The notes beneath the pieces are model-generated. The model was not told the origin of the DNA and made no database searches. It saw only the letters and a program-made list of their open reading frames with translations. Both the position numbers and the translations under genes were made by a program. A DNA stretch of 5,308 bases from assembly GCA_031267955.1 (NCBI GenBank), contig JAIRYB010000036.1, positions 1 to 5,308 on the forward strand. Reading direction: 5' to 3'. This document shows, one piece after another, positions 1 through 5,077 of the stretch (position 1 is the first letter of the stretch; each line of letters opens with the position of its first letter). This DNA comes from Spirochaetaceae bacterium. Lineage in GTDB: Bacteria > Spirochaetota > Spirochaetia > Treponematales > Breznakiellaceae.

Positions 1-84
1 TTTGCCAGGGCAAACCGCTTTGCGCTTTGCCGAAAATCCCCCAAAAGGCTTGCGGAGGGCCTGCGGCCCGGGGCAAGTCTTACG
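1..84. other. Downstream intergenic DNA with short inverted repeats, no gene
   Basis: This is the 3' flank of uxuA. No start codon with a following open frame is visible on the minus strand, so no gene is called. The stretch holds several short repeats: TTTGCC (1-6) and GGCAAA (9-14) form an inverted pair, and TTTGCC recurs at 26-31, so GGCAAA can pair with either copy. GCTTTGC is repeated in tandem at 17-30. GGGCC-tgc-GGCCC (57-69) is a 5-bp hairpin. Read from uxuA, that hairpin comes 15 nt after the stop codon, but only a CTTTT follows, about 10 nt later. It is therefore a weak candidate for transcription termination or mRNA 3'-end protection. Confidence 0.4.
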
Positions 85-1158
85 CTACCCCCCCGGCGCT
101 GTTTTTTCTATCGCCTCCCAAAGGCCGTTAAGGTACGCGGCTCCCAAAGCCCGGTCGTACAGGCCGTAGCCGGGCATCGCGGCCTCCCCCCAGATAGCCC
201 TGCCGTGATCCGGCCTGACCGGGCCGTCATAGCCGATGTCGTGGAAGGCTTTCATGATCGCGAACATATCCAGGGAACCGTCGCCGGAAAGGTGGGCGCA
301 TTCCTCAAAATCGCCGGGGCCGTTATGGCGCAGATTCCGCACATGGGCAAAGTGTATCCGGCCTTTCAGGGTACGGATAATGCCGGGAATATCGTTGGCG
401 GGATTCGTCCCCAGGCTTCCGGTACAGAGGGTAACCCCGTGATGTGTATCGCCCGTAAAGCCGGTAATACGCAGGAGGTCCTCTTTGCCCGTCACAATAC
501 GGGGAAGGCCGAAGACCGGCCAGGCGGGATCGTCGGGGTGTATAGCCATGTTGATATCGTACTTGCCGCAGACGGGCATGACGCGTTCGATAAAGTATTC
601 CAGGTTGGCAAAGAGCTTTTCCCTGTCTATGCCCCGGTACAGTTCAAAGAGTTCCTTCAGATGCCCAAGCCGCCCAGGTTCCCACCCGGCAAGGACAAAG
701 CCCTTTGACTGGCTGCTTATCGAATCGTTCAAGGCGCCGGGCTCAAGGGAATCGATCAGCTTCTGGTTATAGGCCAGGGTTGTGCTGTTGTCGGTTCTTT
801 TTCGCGCCAGGTCCGTGCGGGTCCAGTCGAAGACAGGCATAAAGTTGTAGCACACCAGGCGTATGCCCGCCTCCCCCAGCCTTTCCAGGGTAGTAATATA
901 ATTGTCGATGTACTTGTCCCGTTCCGGGGCGCCGGTTTTAATGGCGTCGTGGATATTGACGCTTTCAATCCCCGCGACGGAAAGCCCCGCGTCCTCCGCG
1001 TCTTTTTTCAGCGCGAGTATAGCTTCCCTTTCCCAGGCCTCCCCCGGCAAGGTCCCGTACAGGGTAGTAATAACCCCCGTAACGCCGGGTATCTGCCGTA
1101 TCTGTTCCAGAGTCACCGTGTCGTAGCCGGTCCCAAACCAGCGCATGGTCATTTGCAT
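85..1158 (-). CDS. uxuA: Mannonate dehydratase
   Basis: The 357-residue product is recognisable throughout as UxuA (EC 4.2.1.8), the cytoplasmic enzyme that dehydrates D-mannonate to 2-keto-3-deoxygluconate in glucuronate breakdown. It belongs to the xylose-isomerase-like TIM-barrel group and needs a divalent metal. Family landmarks in order are the N-terminal MRWFGTG (5-11), GIESVNIHD (63-71), CYNFMPVFDWTRTD (103-116), MAIHPDDP (204-211), TLCTGSLG (243-250), HFAHVRN (269-275) and RPDHGR (315-320). H207, C245, H272 and D317/H318 are the likely metal or catalytic residues, placed from family knowledge. The length fits the compact family form (about 350-360 residues). The start is chosen because MQMTMRWFG matches the usual N-terminus, although its ribosome site is weak (GGAAACGG, 1167-1174). 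The preceding small gene ends 31 bp upstream, so the two are probably co-transcribed. No other hexuronate gene is in the window. The frame is intact. Confidence 0.95.
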   Translation of the reverse strand: MQMTMRWFGTGYDTVTLEQIRQIPGVTGVITTLYGTLPGEAWEREAILALKKDAEDAGLSVAGIESVNIHDAIKTGAPERDKYIDNYITTLERLGEAGIRLVCYNFMPVFDWTRTDLARKRTDNSTTLAYNQKLIDSLEPGALNDSISSQSKGFVLAGWEPGRLGHLKELFELYRGIDREKLFANLEYFIERVMPVCGKYDINMAIHPDDPAWPVFGLPRIVTGKEDLLRITGFTGDTHHGVTLCTGSLGTNPANDIPGIIRTLKGRIHFAHVRNLRHNGPGDFEECAHLSGDGSLDMFAIMKAFHDIGYDGPVRPDHGRAIWGEAAMPGYGLYDRALGAAYLNGLWEAIEKTAPGG

Positions 1159-1189
1159 GATGTCTGCCGTTTCCGGGCTTTAAATATTT

Positions 1190-1429
1190 TTACCTATTTT
1201 GCCGTATACGGTTTATATATTTTATAACCCGTGTTACGCTAAAGGCCGATAAACCTACTATAGCGGCGGCAAGGATAAGAACACCGGGTAAAAATATTTC
1301 GTTCCCGGCGGAAAAATCATCAAAAAAGCTCTTTACAAAAGCCCCGGCCGCCACAATACAGCAGCAGCTTATGACAACCCATACCGCGATATTTTTTACA
1401 TAGATTGCGTTTGCGATACCCTTTTTCAT
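1190..1429 (-). CDS. Small two-helix membrane protein of unknown function
   Basis: I do not recognise this 79-residue protein. It has two strongly hydrophobic segments, at about 14-32 (which includes a CCC run at 22-24) and 46-64. A short acidic linker (FFDDFSAGNE) separates them. Lysines cluster at the N-terminus, and a basic tail (KYINRIRQNR) ends the protein. By the positive-inside rule this suggests a helical hairpin with both ends in the cytoplasm. Reality as a gene is supported by the GAAGGAGA ribosome-binding site 9 nt before the ATG, the plausible promoter upstream, the membrane-protein composition and the 31-bp gap to uxuA. It could be an accessory protein of sugar-acid uptake or an unrelated small membrane protein. 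Nothing in the sequence decides between these. Confidence 0.62.
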   Translation of the reverse strand: MKKGIANAIYVKNIAVWVVISCCCIVAAGAFVKSFFDDFSAGNEIFLPGVLILAAAIVGLSAFSVTRVIKYINRIRQNR

Positions 1430-1438
1430 GGATAGATG

Positions 1439-1446
1439 TCTCCTTC
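1439..1446 (-). promoter_or_regulatory. Ribosome-binding site of the 79-residue membrane protein
   Basis: On the minus strand this reads GAAGGAGA, a strong Shine-Dalgarno match, 9 nt before the ATG at 1427-1429. It fixes the start of the small gene and is the main evidence that this short frame is translated. The next gene, uxuA, has a clearly weaker site. Confidence 0.7.
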
Positions 1447-1471
1447 ATAGCCAAAACAAACCATTCGGATC

Positions 1472-1500
1472 ATTGAACCATTTCATTTGATATTAGTCAA
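1472..1500 (-). promoter_or_regulatory. Candidate sigma-70 promoter for the small membrane gene and uxuA
   Basis: On the minus strand, TTGACT (1495-1500) is followed by a 17-bp spacer and TTCAAT (1472-1477). That is a 5/6 match to the -35 consensus, ideal spacing and a 4/6 match to the -10. Transcription would start near 1465, leaving a leader of about 35 nt that contains the GAAGGAGA ribosome site. The local DNA is AT-rich compared with the flanking genes. The -35 context AACTTGACTAA is identical over 11 bases to that of the MMPL promoter at 5007-5017. No regulator site is confidently visible; TTGA-N6-TCAA (1487-1500) overlaps the -35 box but is too short to call. Confidence 0.5.
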
Positions 1501-1530
1501 GTTTGCGGGTCGATTCCGTGCCGCCTTAAA

Positions 1531-1572
1531 GGTGCCAGGCACCGAATTTCTTGAAAAAGAGTGCCAGGCACC
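1531..1572. repeat. REP-like pair of GGTGCCAGGCACC palindromes
   Basis: Two near-identical palindromes, GGTGCCAGGCACC (1531-1543) and GTGCCAGGCACC (1561-1572), are separated by 17 bp of mostly A/T sequence. Each folds on itself around a central A. Because they are palindromes, the two can also pair with each other into one long hairpin with an A-A mismatch. A small TTTC-tt-GAAA inverted repeat (1547-1556) lies in the loop. This layout resembles REP/BIME elements, the non-coding units mobilised by REP-associated Y1 transposases (RAYTs). From memory, GTGCCTGGCAC-type palindromes recur in many bacterial genomes. No transposase is present here, so this would be a passive intergenic copy. It sits upstream of the predicted uxuA-side promoter and downstream of the LolA-like gene. 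Confidence 0.65.
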
Positions 1573-1616
1573 AAATCCGGGGCCGGACGCGCCCGCCGCC
1601 GTATGGCTGTCTACGC

Positions 1617-1631
1617 GCCCGGATTGCGGGC
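1617..1631. repeat. Small GC-rich inverted repeat
   Basis: GCCCG (1617-1621) and CGGGC (1627-1631) are separated by GATTG, giving a 5-bp stem with a 5-nt loop. It lies 49 bp beyond the stop codon of the LolA-like gene. No T-run follows it on the minus strand, so it is not a standard intrinsic terminator. It may stabilise the transcript end or may have no role. Confidence 0.3.
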
Positions 1632-1641
1632 TGGAATGTAT

Positions 1642-1659
1642 AACTGCCGGCAGTTTTTC
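1642..1659. terminator. Perfect 14-bp palindrome, possible terminator after the LolA-like gene
   Basis: AACTGCCGGCAGTT (1642-1655) is a perfect palindrome 25 bp downstream of the stop codon of the LolA-like gene. As RNA it gives a 5-bp stem with a CCGG loop. The T-run (TTTTT from 1654) follows it on the plus strand, whereas on the minus strand only TTATA follows. It would therefore end transcription more convincingly from the plus side, where no gene is present. It may act weakly in both directions, or be a protein-binding palindrome instead. It is the best candidate for the end of the exporter operon, but the support is thin. Confidence 0.3.
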
Positions 1660-1679
1660 GCGGAATTATCAAATTACGC

Positions 1680-2474
1680 TTAGCGCGCGTTTCCCCGTTC
1701 CAGGTTTGCGGCAGTAAAAAGGCTGTCGTCCAGGGGGACGTTGAATCTGATATCCGACATTTCGATTATTGTGGAATGCTTGTTCTGCACATTGGACATT
1801 TCCATTTTTCCGGCGGTCCAGATGCCGTCGATTTGGCGGATGCCGGATACCCGCAGTTCCTTGAGAAGCCGGTTCTGCCTGTCGTAGTAATCAATGGAGG
1901 CAATGGTGTACGAATCCTTGCGGACCTGTATGATCCGCCTGCCGTAAGGGTCCCTGCCGTCCTTTGCCTTTGCCTCGACCACCCAGCAGGGTTCCCCGTC
2001 GGCCGTCCCTTCCCCCGAAAGGGTAAAGGTATCTTTGCCGAGGCTCCGGCTCCCCATATCTTCGTAGGTAAAATCGGTCCCCATAAAGTCGTCGTCCTTT
2101 CCCGAGCCGGTGATACGCCTAACCCGCTTCATTGCCGGGAGGTAGAGCCAGATATCGTCGTCCTGCGCGTCGTTGTCGTAGGAAAAGGACAAGTAGCCCG
2201 TACCCGCCACATCCCGGGGGGTTCTAAAAAACATAAGTACTTTTTCCGTATCCCCGTAGTCCTTAAAGTAATACATCACCTCCCTGACCCGGTTCGCCCC
2301 TCGGCCGCTTGCCAGGGTCATGGTCAGCCTGTATTGGGCCGTATCCCCGGTATACCGGTCTTCGGCCAGCTTCATGATCTCGTACCCGCTCTGATTCTGC
2401 GCGAAAGCCCCCGCTGTTCCCGCAAGCGCCAGTAACGCCGCGGTTAAAACGGAAAACGCTTTTTTGTTCTTCAT
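1680..2474 (-). CDS. LolA-like periplasmic (outer membrane lipoprotein-sorting) protein
   Basis: The 264-residue product has a clear signal peptide: basic KNKK, a hydrophobic core to about residue 23, and a likely cleavage after AFA (23-25). There is no lipobox cysteine, so the mature protein should be soluble in the periplasm. The body matches the LolA-like family annotated as outer membrane lipoprotein-sorting protein. Typical features are KVLMFFRTPRDVAGTGYL (78-95), DDIWLYLPAMKRVRRI (106-121), MGTDFTYEDM (131-140) and the DPYGRR and SIDYYDRQ strands (175-200). These proteins fold as a half-open beta barrel that shelters a lipid or acyl chain, and are often encoded beside MMPL/RND exporters, as here. 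It is probably the second gene of an operon with the exporter 79 bp upstream. Its own ribosome site (AGGAGGG, 2482-2488) is excellent. It is not classical LolA, and the cargo is unknown. Confidence 0.9.
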   Translation of the reverse strand: MKNKKAFSVLTAALLALAGTAGAFAQNQSGYEIMKLAEDRYTGDTAQYRLTMTLASGRGANRVREVMYYFKDYGDTEKVLMFFRTPRDVAGTGYLSFSYDNDAQDDDIWLYLPAMKRVRRITGSGKDDDFMGTDFTYEDMGSRSLGKDTFTLSGEGTADGEPCWVVEAKAKDGRDPYGRRIIQVRKDSYTIASIDYYDRQNRLLKELRVSGIRQIDGIWTAGKMEMSNVQNKHSTIIEMSDIRFNVPLDDSLFTAANLERGNAR

Positions 2475-2532
2475 AATCCTTCCCTCCTGGCTTAAATCCG
2501 CCGCTGTTCATTCGAAAGTCTGGTTTGATACC

Positions 2533-2546
2533 CGCAGCTTGCTGCG
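2533..2546. repeat. Hairpin in the exporter/LolA-like intergenic gap
   Basis: CGCAGC (2533-2538) and GCTGCG (2541-2546) form a perfect inverted repeat with a 2-bp centre, effectively a 5-bp stem with a 4-nt loop in RNA. It lies 7 bp after the exporter stop codon, in the 79-bp gap before the LolA-like gene. No T-run follows on the minus strand, so full termination is unlikely. It could stabilise or delimit the exporter part of the mRNA and so adjust the ratio of the two proteins, or it could be a REP-like repeat. Confidence 0.45.
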
Positions 2547-2553
2547 CGCAGGC

Positions 2554-4917
2554 TCATTTCCCGTTACCCGCCGGCGGCCCGAGCGGTTTCAGGCTGTATA
2601 TCAAAAGCGGGGTTAGAGTATAATCGGCCAGCAGGGCCGAACCCATCCCGATAATCGCGAGCGTCCCCACGTGGAAGAGCATGGCTACGGGGCTGAACGA
2701 GTACACGGCGAACATGGCGCACAGTATTACTGTTGTAGTCCCCAGGGTCTTGCCGATCTTCCGGAAAGAAATCAAAACTCCCTGGCGGTAGGACCCGCTC
2801 CGTTCCAGTTCCAGCCTTATATGCGTAATAAAGTGGATCGTGTCGTCAACCGCCATCCCCAGGATCATGGGCATGATGGTCATGGTGAGCATGTCCAGGG
2901 GTATTTTTGCGTAACCCATGATCCCCCCGATGATGATAACCGGCGCGATATTGGGGATCATGCCGATAAGGGCCGTCCTGAGGCTGCCGAAAACCAGGGC
3001 GAGGAGCACAAGGATGATAAGGAAGGATCCGGCAAAGGATTTTAATTCCCCGTAAACCACCTTGTTGTTCATCTCCGCGAAACTCGCGACCATTCCCACT
3101 ACGGCCGGGTTTCCCCCGGGAAAGCGCGCCCGGGCGGCGTCTTCGGCTTCCTTAACGGTTTTCGCTATCCGCCTGCTGTCGTAGCCGCCCAGTTCCACTG
3201 TCAGGGCGGCGGTGGAAAAATCCTCGCTGACCCGGTTGAAGAGATCGCCGCCCCCGGAAATTTCGTAGAGGAAGAGTATCTGGGCAAGCAGGTCCGGATC
3301 ATCGGGGATGGTATAAAAGGCGGGATCATCCCCGTTCAGGGCGCGGTGCATCTCCTTGACAATTTCGGTTACCGAAGACACCCGGTACTTTGTCCCGGAA
3401 ATTTTGGTTAAATCCAGGGCGCCCAGGTCCCGGGCGAGAAGGTCGAGATTCCGCATTGTTTCCGGGTCTTTGAAACTGTCCGGCTCGTCGAAACTTACCA
3501 TCACGGTGTAGGTATAGAGGGAGCCGATCCTGGCCTCGATCATCTCCGCGAGCCGGGCGATATAGGGGATCTTCCTGCCCATAAAAGAAAAATAATCCAT
3601 GTTTACGGTCATCCCGAACAGGCCGGGAATAAAGGCGGCGATAATAACGAAGGAGATGATGATAACGGGGATACGCTTATTTATCAGGCCTTCCCCAATG
3701 CGGTAAAATTTCCGGTCAACAACAGTGCTGCCGGCGGCCCCGGCGGAATCTTCGGCGATCTTGCGGTCCCTGCCAAAACTGAACAGGACGGGTACCAGCA
3801 GGACTACGTAGAAGTAGACCGCGAAAACCGCGAGGGCGCTGGTAACGCCGACCCAGCGCAGGGCGCCAATGCCGGTAAAGAGGAAGGAGAGAAGGGAGGC
3901 GATAGTGGTAACGGCGGTAAAAAGAATCGGCCAGCCTGTTTCTCCCACCGCGGCGATAAGCGCCTCTTTCCGTTTTCCGGAGCGCCGGAAAAATAACTTG
4001 AAGGCGTTTACCAGGTGTATGGCGTAGCCGATGGACAGGGCCATGGCAAGCAGGACGGGCAGGGTCATGAGGTTGGAGTCCGCGGCGATCCCCAGGTGGG
4101 CCATGTAGCCGAAGACCGACCCCACTCCCCCGATGATGGTCAGTATCGGGACGACGATTCCCCGGAAGGACCGGGTAAAGACGATGAGGCAGAGGATCAC
4201 CACGATAAAACCCCCGATGATGCGTACCTGGGTTTCCGCCATGGCGACCTGGTTTTCCTCCCATTCGGTATAGGCCATGCCCGAAGGCTTGAGGCTGTAT
4301 TTGGGGTTTTGCCATTTTGGGTCCGTGATAATCTCTTGGGCGGCCCGGCCCACGGAGTACATTTCCCGGGACTCGTTTTCGCCTTCGTAATTATAAAGGC
4401 GCAGGATAAGCCAGGTTTCCCGGCAGTCGTCGGAGACCATCATGTTTACAAGGGAATCCCGCGACATGATATAGGCGCGTTTTTCTTCCAGTTCCGGGCC
4501 GGCCGGGGGGATGCCGTCCTCAAAGGGGCTGCGTACCTCAATGCCCTCGGCCGAACCTATGGCGATGGACATATCGGTAAGGGAGCGCAGCTCCCTTGCG
4601 TAGGGAACCTTTTCAAGAAGCTCCGCCCCCAGGTCCCGGATCATGGCGAGCACTTCCGGATCGAAAACATCCTCCGCCTGGACAAGCACGAGGACCTGGT
4701 CTTCGTTGCCGAAAAGCTCCTCATAACGGTCCGTGTTGATCTCTATGGTGTCGTATTCGTCGAACCACTCGTCCATATTGTCGCTCGTGGTCATCCTGGG
4801 CAGCCCCGCCAGGCCGATAACGGTAAGTGCCGCGAGGGCCGCGAGAAGGGGCCAGCGGTAACGGATCTGGAAAGAGGCGAATTGGGTAAAATAGCGGTTA
4901 ATGCCGCTGAGGTTCAT
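2554..4917 (-). CDS. MMPL/RND-superfamily exporter, 12 transmembrane helices
   Basis: The 787-residue inner-membrane protein has the duplicated RND layout: TM1 (about 22-40), a large periplasmic domain (41-230), TM2-TM6 (231-381), TM7 (about 414-436), a second periplasmic domain (437-625) and TM8-TM12 (626-775). This matches the MMPL / 'predicted RND superfamily exporter' group, whose proton-driven members move lipids and other hydrophobic compounds out of the inner membrane. TM10 carries the classic acidic motif GMAVDDTIHF (687-696; D691, D692), the likely proton relay. The equivalent TM4 stretch, ALSIGYAIHLVNAF (293-306), has no acidic residue, so the two halves are functionally unequal. 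The length is usual for the group and shorter than AcrB-type pumps (about 1,040). A GGAAGG-rich ribosome site (4923-4930) supports the start. It is first in an operon with the LolA-like gene, which suggests lipid or lipoprotein traffic towards the outer membrane. The substrate is unknown, and no membrane-fusion or TolC-type gene is in the window. Confidence 0.92.
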   Translation of the reverse strand: MNLSGINRYFTQFASFQIRYRWPLLAALAALTVIGLAGLPRMTTSDNMDEWFDEYDTIEINTDRYEELFGNEDQVLVLVQAEDVFDPEVLAMIRDLGAELLEKVPYARELRSLTDMSIAIGSAEGIEVRSPFEDGIPPAGPELEEKRAYIMSRDSLVNMMVSDDCRETWLILRLYNYEGENESREMYSVGRAAQEIITDPKWQNPKYSLKPSGMAYTEWEENQVAMAETQVRIIGGFIVVILCLIVFTRSFRGIVVPILTIIGGVGSVFGYMAHLGIAADSNLMTLPVLLAMALSIGYAIHLVNAFKLFFRRSGKRKEALIAAVGETGWPILFTAVTTIASLLSFLFTGIGALRWVGVTSALAVFAVYFYVVLLVPVLFSFGRDRKIAEDSAGAAGSTVVDRKFYRIGEGLINKRIPVIIISFVIIAAFIPGLFGMTVNMDYFSFMGRKIPYIARLAEMIEARIGSLYTYTVMVSFDEPDSFKDPETMRNLDLLARDLGALDLTKISGTKYRVSSVTEIVKEMHRALNGDDPAFYTIPDDPDLLAQILFLYEISGGGDLFNRVSEDFSTAALTVELGGYDSRRIAKTVKEAEDAARARFPGGNPAVVGMVASFAEMNNKVVYGELKSFAGSFLIILVLLALVFGSLRTALIGMIPNIAPVIIIGGIMGYAKIPLDMLTMTIMPMILGMAVDDTIHFITHIRLELERSGSYRQGVLISFRKIGKTLGTTTVILCAMFAVYSFSPVAMLFHVGTLAIIGMGSALLADYTLTPLLIYSLKPLGPPAGNGK

Positions 4918-4932
4918 ATCAGCCTTCCTTTT

Positions 4933-4948
4933 GTTAGTTCTAGCTAAC
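4933..4948. promoter_or_regulatory. Operator-like dyad, leader-proximal copy
   Basis: GTTAG (4933-4937), a 6-bp spacer and CTAAC (4944-4948) form a 16-bp dyad. It matches the copy at 5015-5030 at 14 of 16 positions. It sits in the predicted 5' leader of the exporter, just upstream of the ribosome site. A second overlapping dyad (TAGTT 4935-4939 / AACTA 4946-4950) shares the region. The size and symmetry fit binding by a dimeric repressor such as a TetR/AcrR family member; that identification is inference. Confidence 0.6.
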
Positions 4949-4970
4949 TACAACGCGCTAATGGGCCTGT

Positions 4971-4980
4971 AAAACTAACC
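4971..4980. promoter_or_regulatory. Partial third operator site at the predicted transcription start
   Basis: On the minus strand this reads GGTTAGTTTT, sharing GTTAGTTTT with the plus-strand reading of the dyad at 5015-5030. The matching CTAAC half is absent, so it is only a half-site. It lies directly downstream of the -10 box, where the transcript would begin, which is a sensible place for an auxiliary repressor contact. Confidence 0.35.
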
Positions 4981-4985
4981 TTCGC

Positions 4986-5014
4986 AGTATATCCCCCGGC
5001 GGTGTTTTAGTCAA
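4986..5014 (-). promoter_or_regulatory. Strong sigma-70 promoter of the exporter operon
   Basis: On the minus strand, TTGACT (5009-5014) is followed by exactly 17 bp and TATACT (4986-4991), each a 5/6 match to consensus. Transcription should start near 4979, giving a leader of about 60 nt before the exporter ATG. The upstream ABC-F gene ends with its own terminator, so this promoter should drive the exporter and LolA-like genes independently. Operator-like dyads abut the -35 box and lie in the leader, so strong basal activity under repression is the likely mode. Confidence 0.8.
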
Positions 5015-5030
5015 GTTAGTTTTTGCTAAC
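5015..5030. promoter_or_regulatory. Operator-like dyad, promoter-distal copy
   Basis: GTTAG (5015-5019), TTTTTG and CTAAC (5026-5030) make a 16-bp dyad directly abutting the -35 box of the exporter promoter. It has the same arms and spacer length as the copy at 4933-4948, with centres 82 bp apart. A protein bound here would contact or block the -35 region. Two bound copies could cooperate or loop across the promoter. Confidence 0.65.
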
Positions 5031-5047
5031 CAATTCCGCGGCGGCGG

Positions 5048-5074
5048 AAAAAAACCGCGCCCCGTCTCCGGGCG
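5048..5074 (-). terminator. Intrinsic terminator of the ABC-F gene
   Basis: On the minus strand, four bases after the TAG stop codon, CGCCCG pairs with CGGGGCG across a GAGA tetraloop (GNRA type), giving 6 bp with one bulged G. CGG and seven Ts (5048-5054) follow. The GC-rich stem, stable loop and T-run are the standard rho-independent layout. It insulates the exporter promoter just downstream from readthrough. Confidence 0.78.
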
Positions 5075-5077
5075 TGC

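Noticed and set aside
205..708. 167-codon open frame on the plus strand
   Set aside because: It is antisense to uxuA, which is unambiguous. The translation has no family features.
1487..1500. TTGA-N6-TCAA dyad as an operator for the uxuA operon
   Set aside because: The arms are only 4 bp and one coincides with the -35 box, so it is expected by chance. There is no second copy in the region.
1531..1572. CRISPR-like repeat-spacer unit
   Set aside because: There are only two copies, the unit is a 12-13 bp palindrome, the spacer is 17 bp and no cas gene is present. A REP-like element explains it better.
1487..1717. 76-codon open frame on the plus strand through the intergenic repeats
   Set aside because: It starts at a non-ATG codon without a ribosome site, runs through the GGTGCCAGGCACC palindromes and overlaps the end of the LolA-like gene. 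The protein looks like translated repeat.
1776..2435. 219-codon open frame on the plus strand
   Set aside because: It is fully antisense to the well-supported LolA-like gene and shows no recognisable protein features.
3716..4315. 199-codon open frame on the minus strand inside the exporter gene
   Set aside because: It is an out-of-frame shadow of the exporter with an Arg/His/Gly/Pro-rich composition. The exporter frame is continuous, so no frameshift is needed.
4015..4947. 310-codon open frame on the plus strand
   Set aside because: It lies antisense to the exporter gene. Its product is rich in His, Asp, Gly and Pro with no domain or membrane pattern, as expected from the complement of a GC-rich membrane-protein gene.
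4918..4985. Riboswitch or structured leader before the exporter
   Set aside because: The predicted leader is only about 60 nt and its sole inverted repeat is the AT-rich GTTAG/CTAAC dyad, which is also present upstream of the promoter and so reads as a DNA site.
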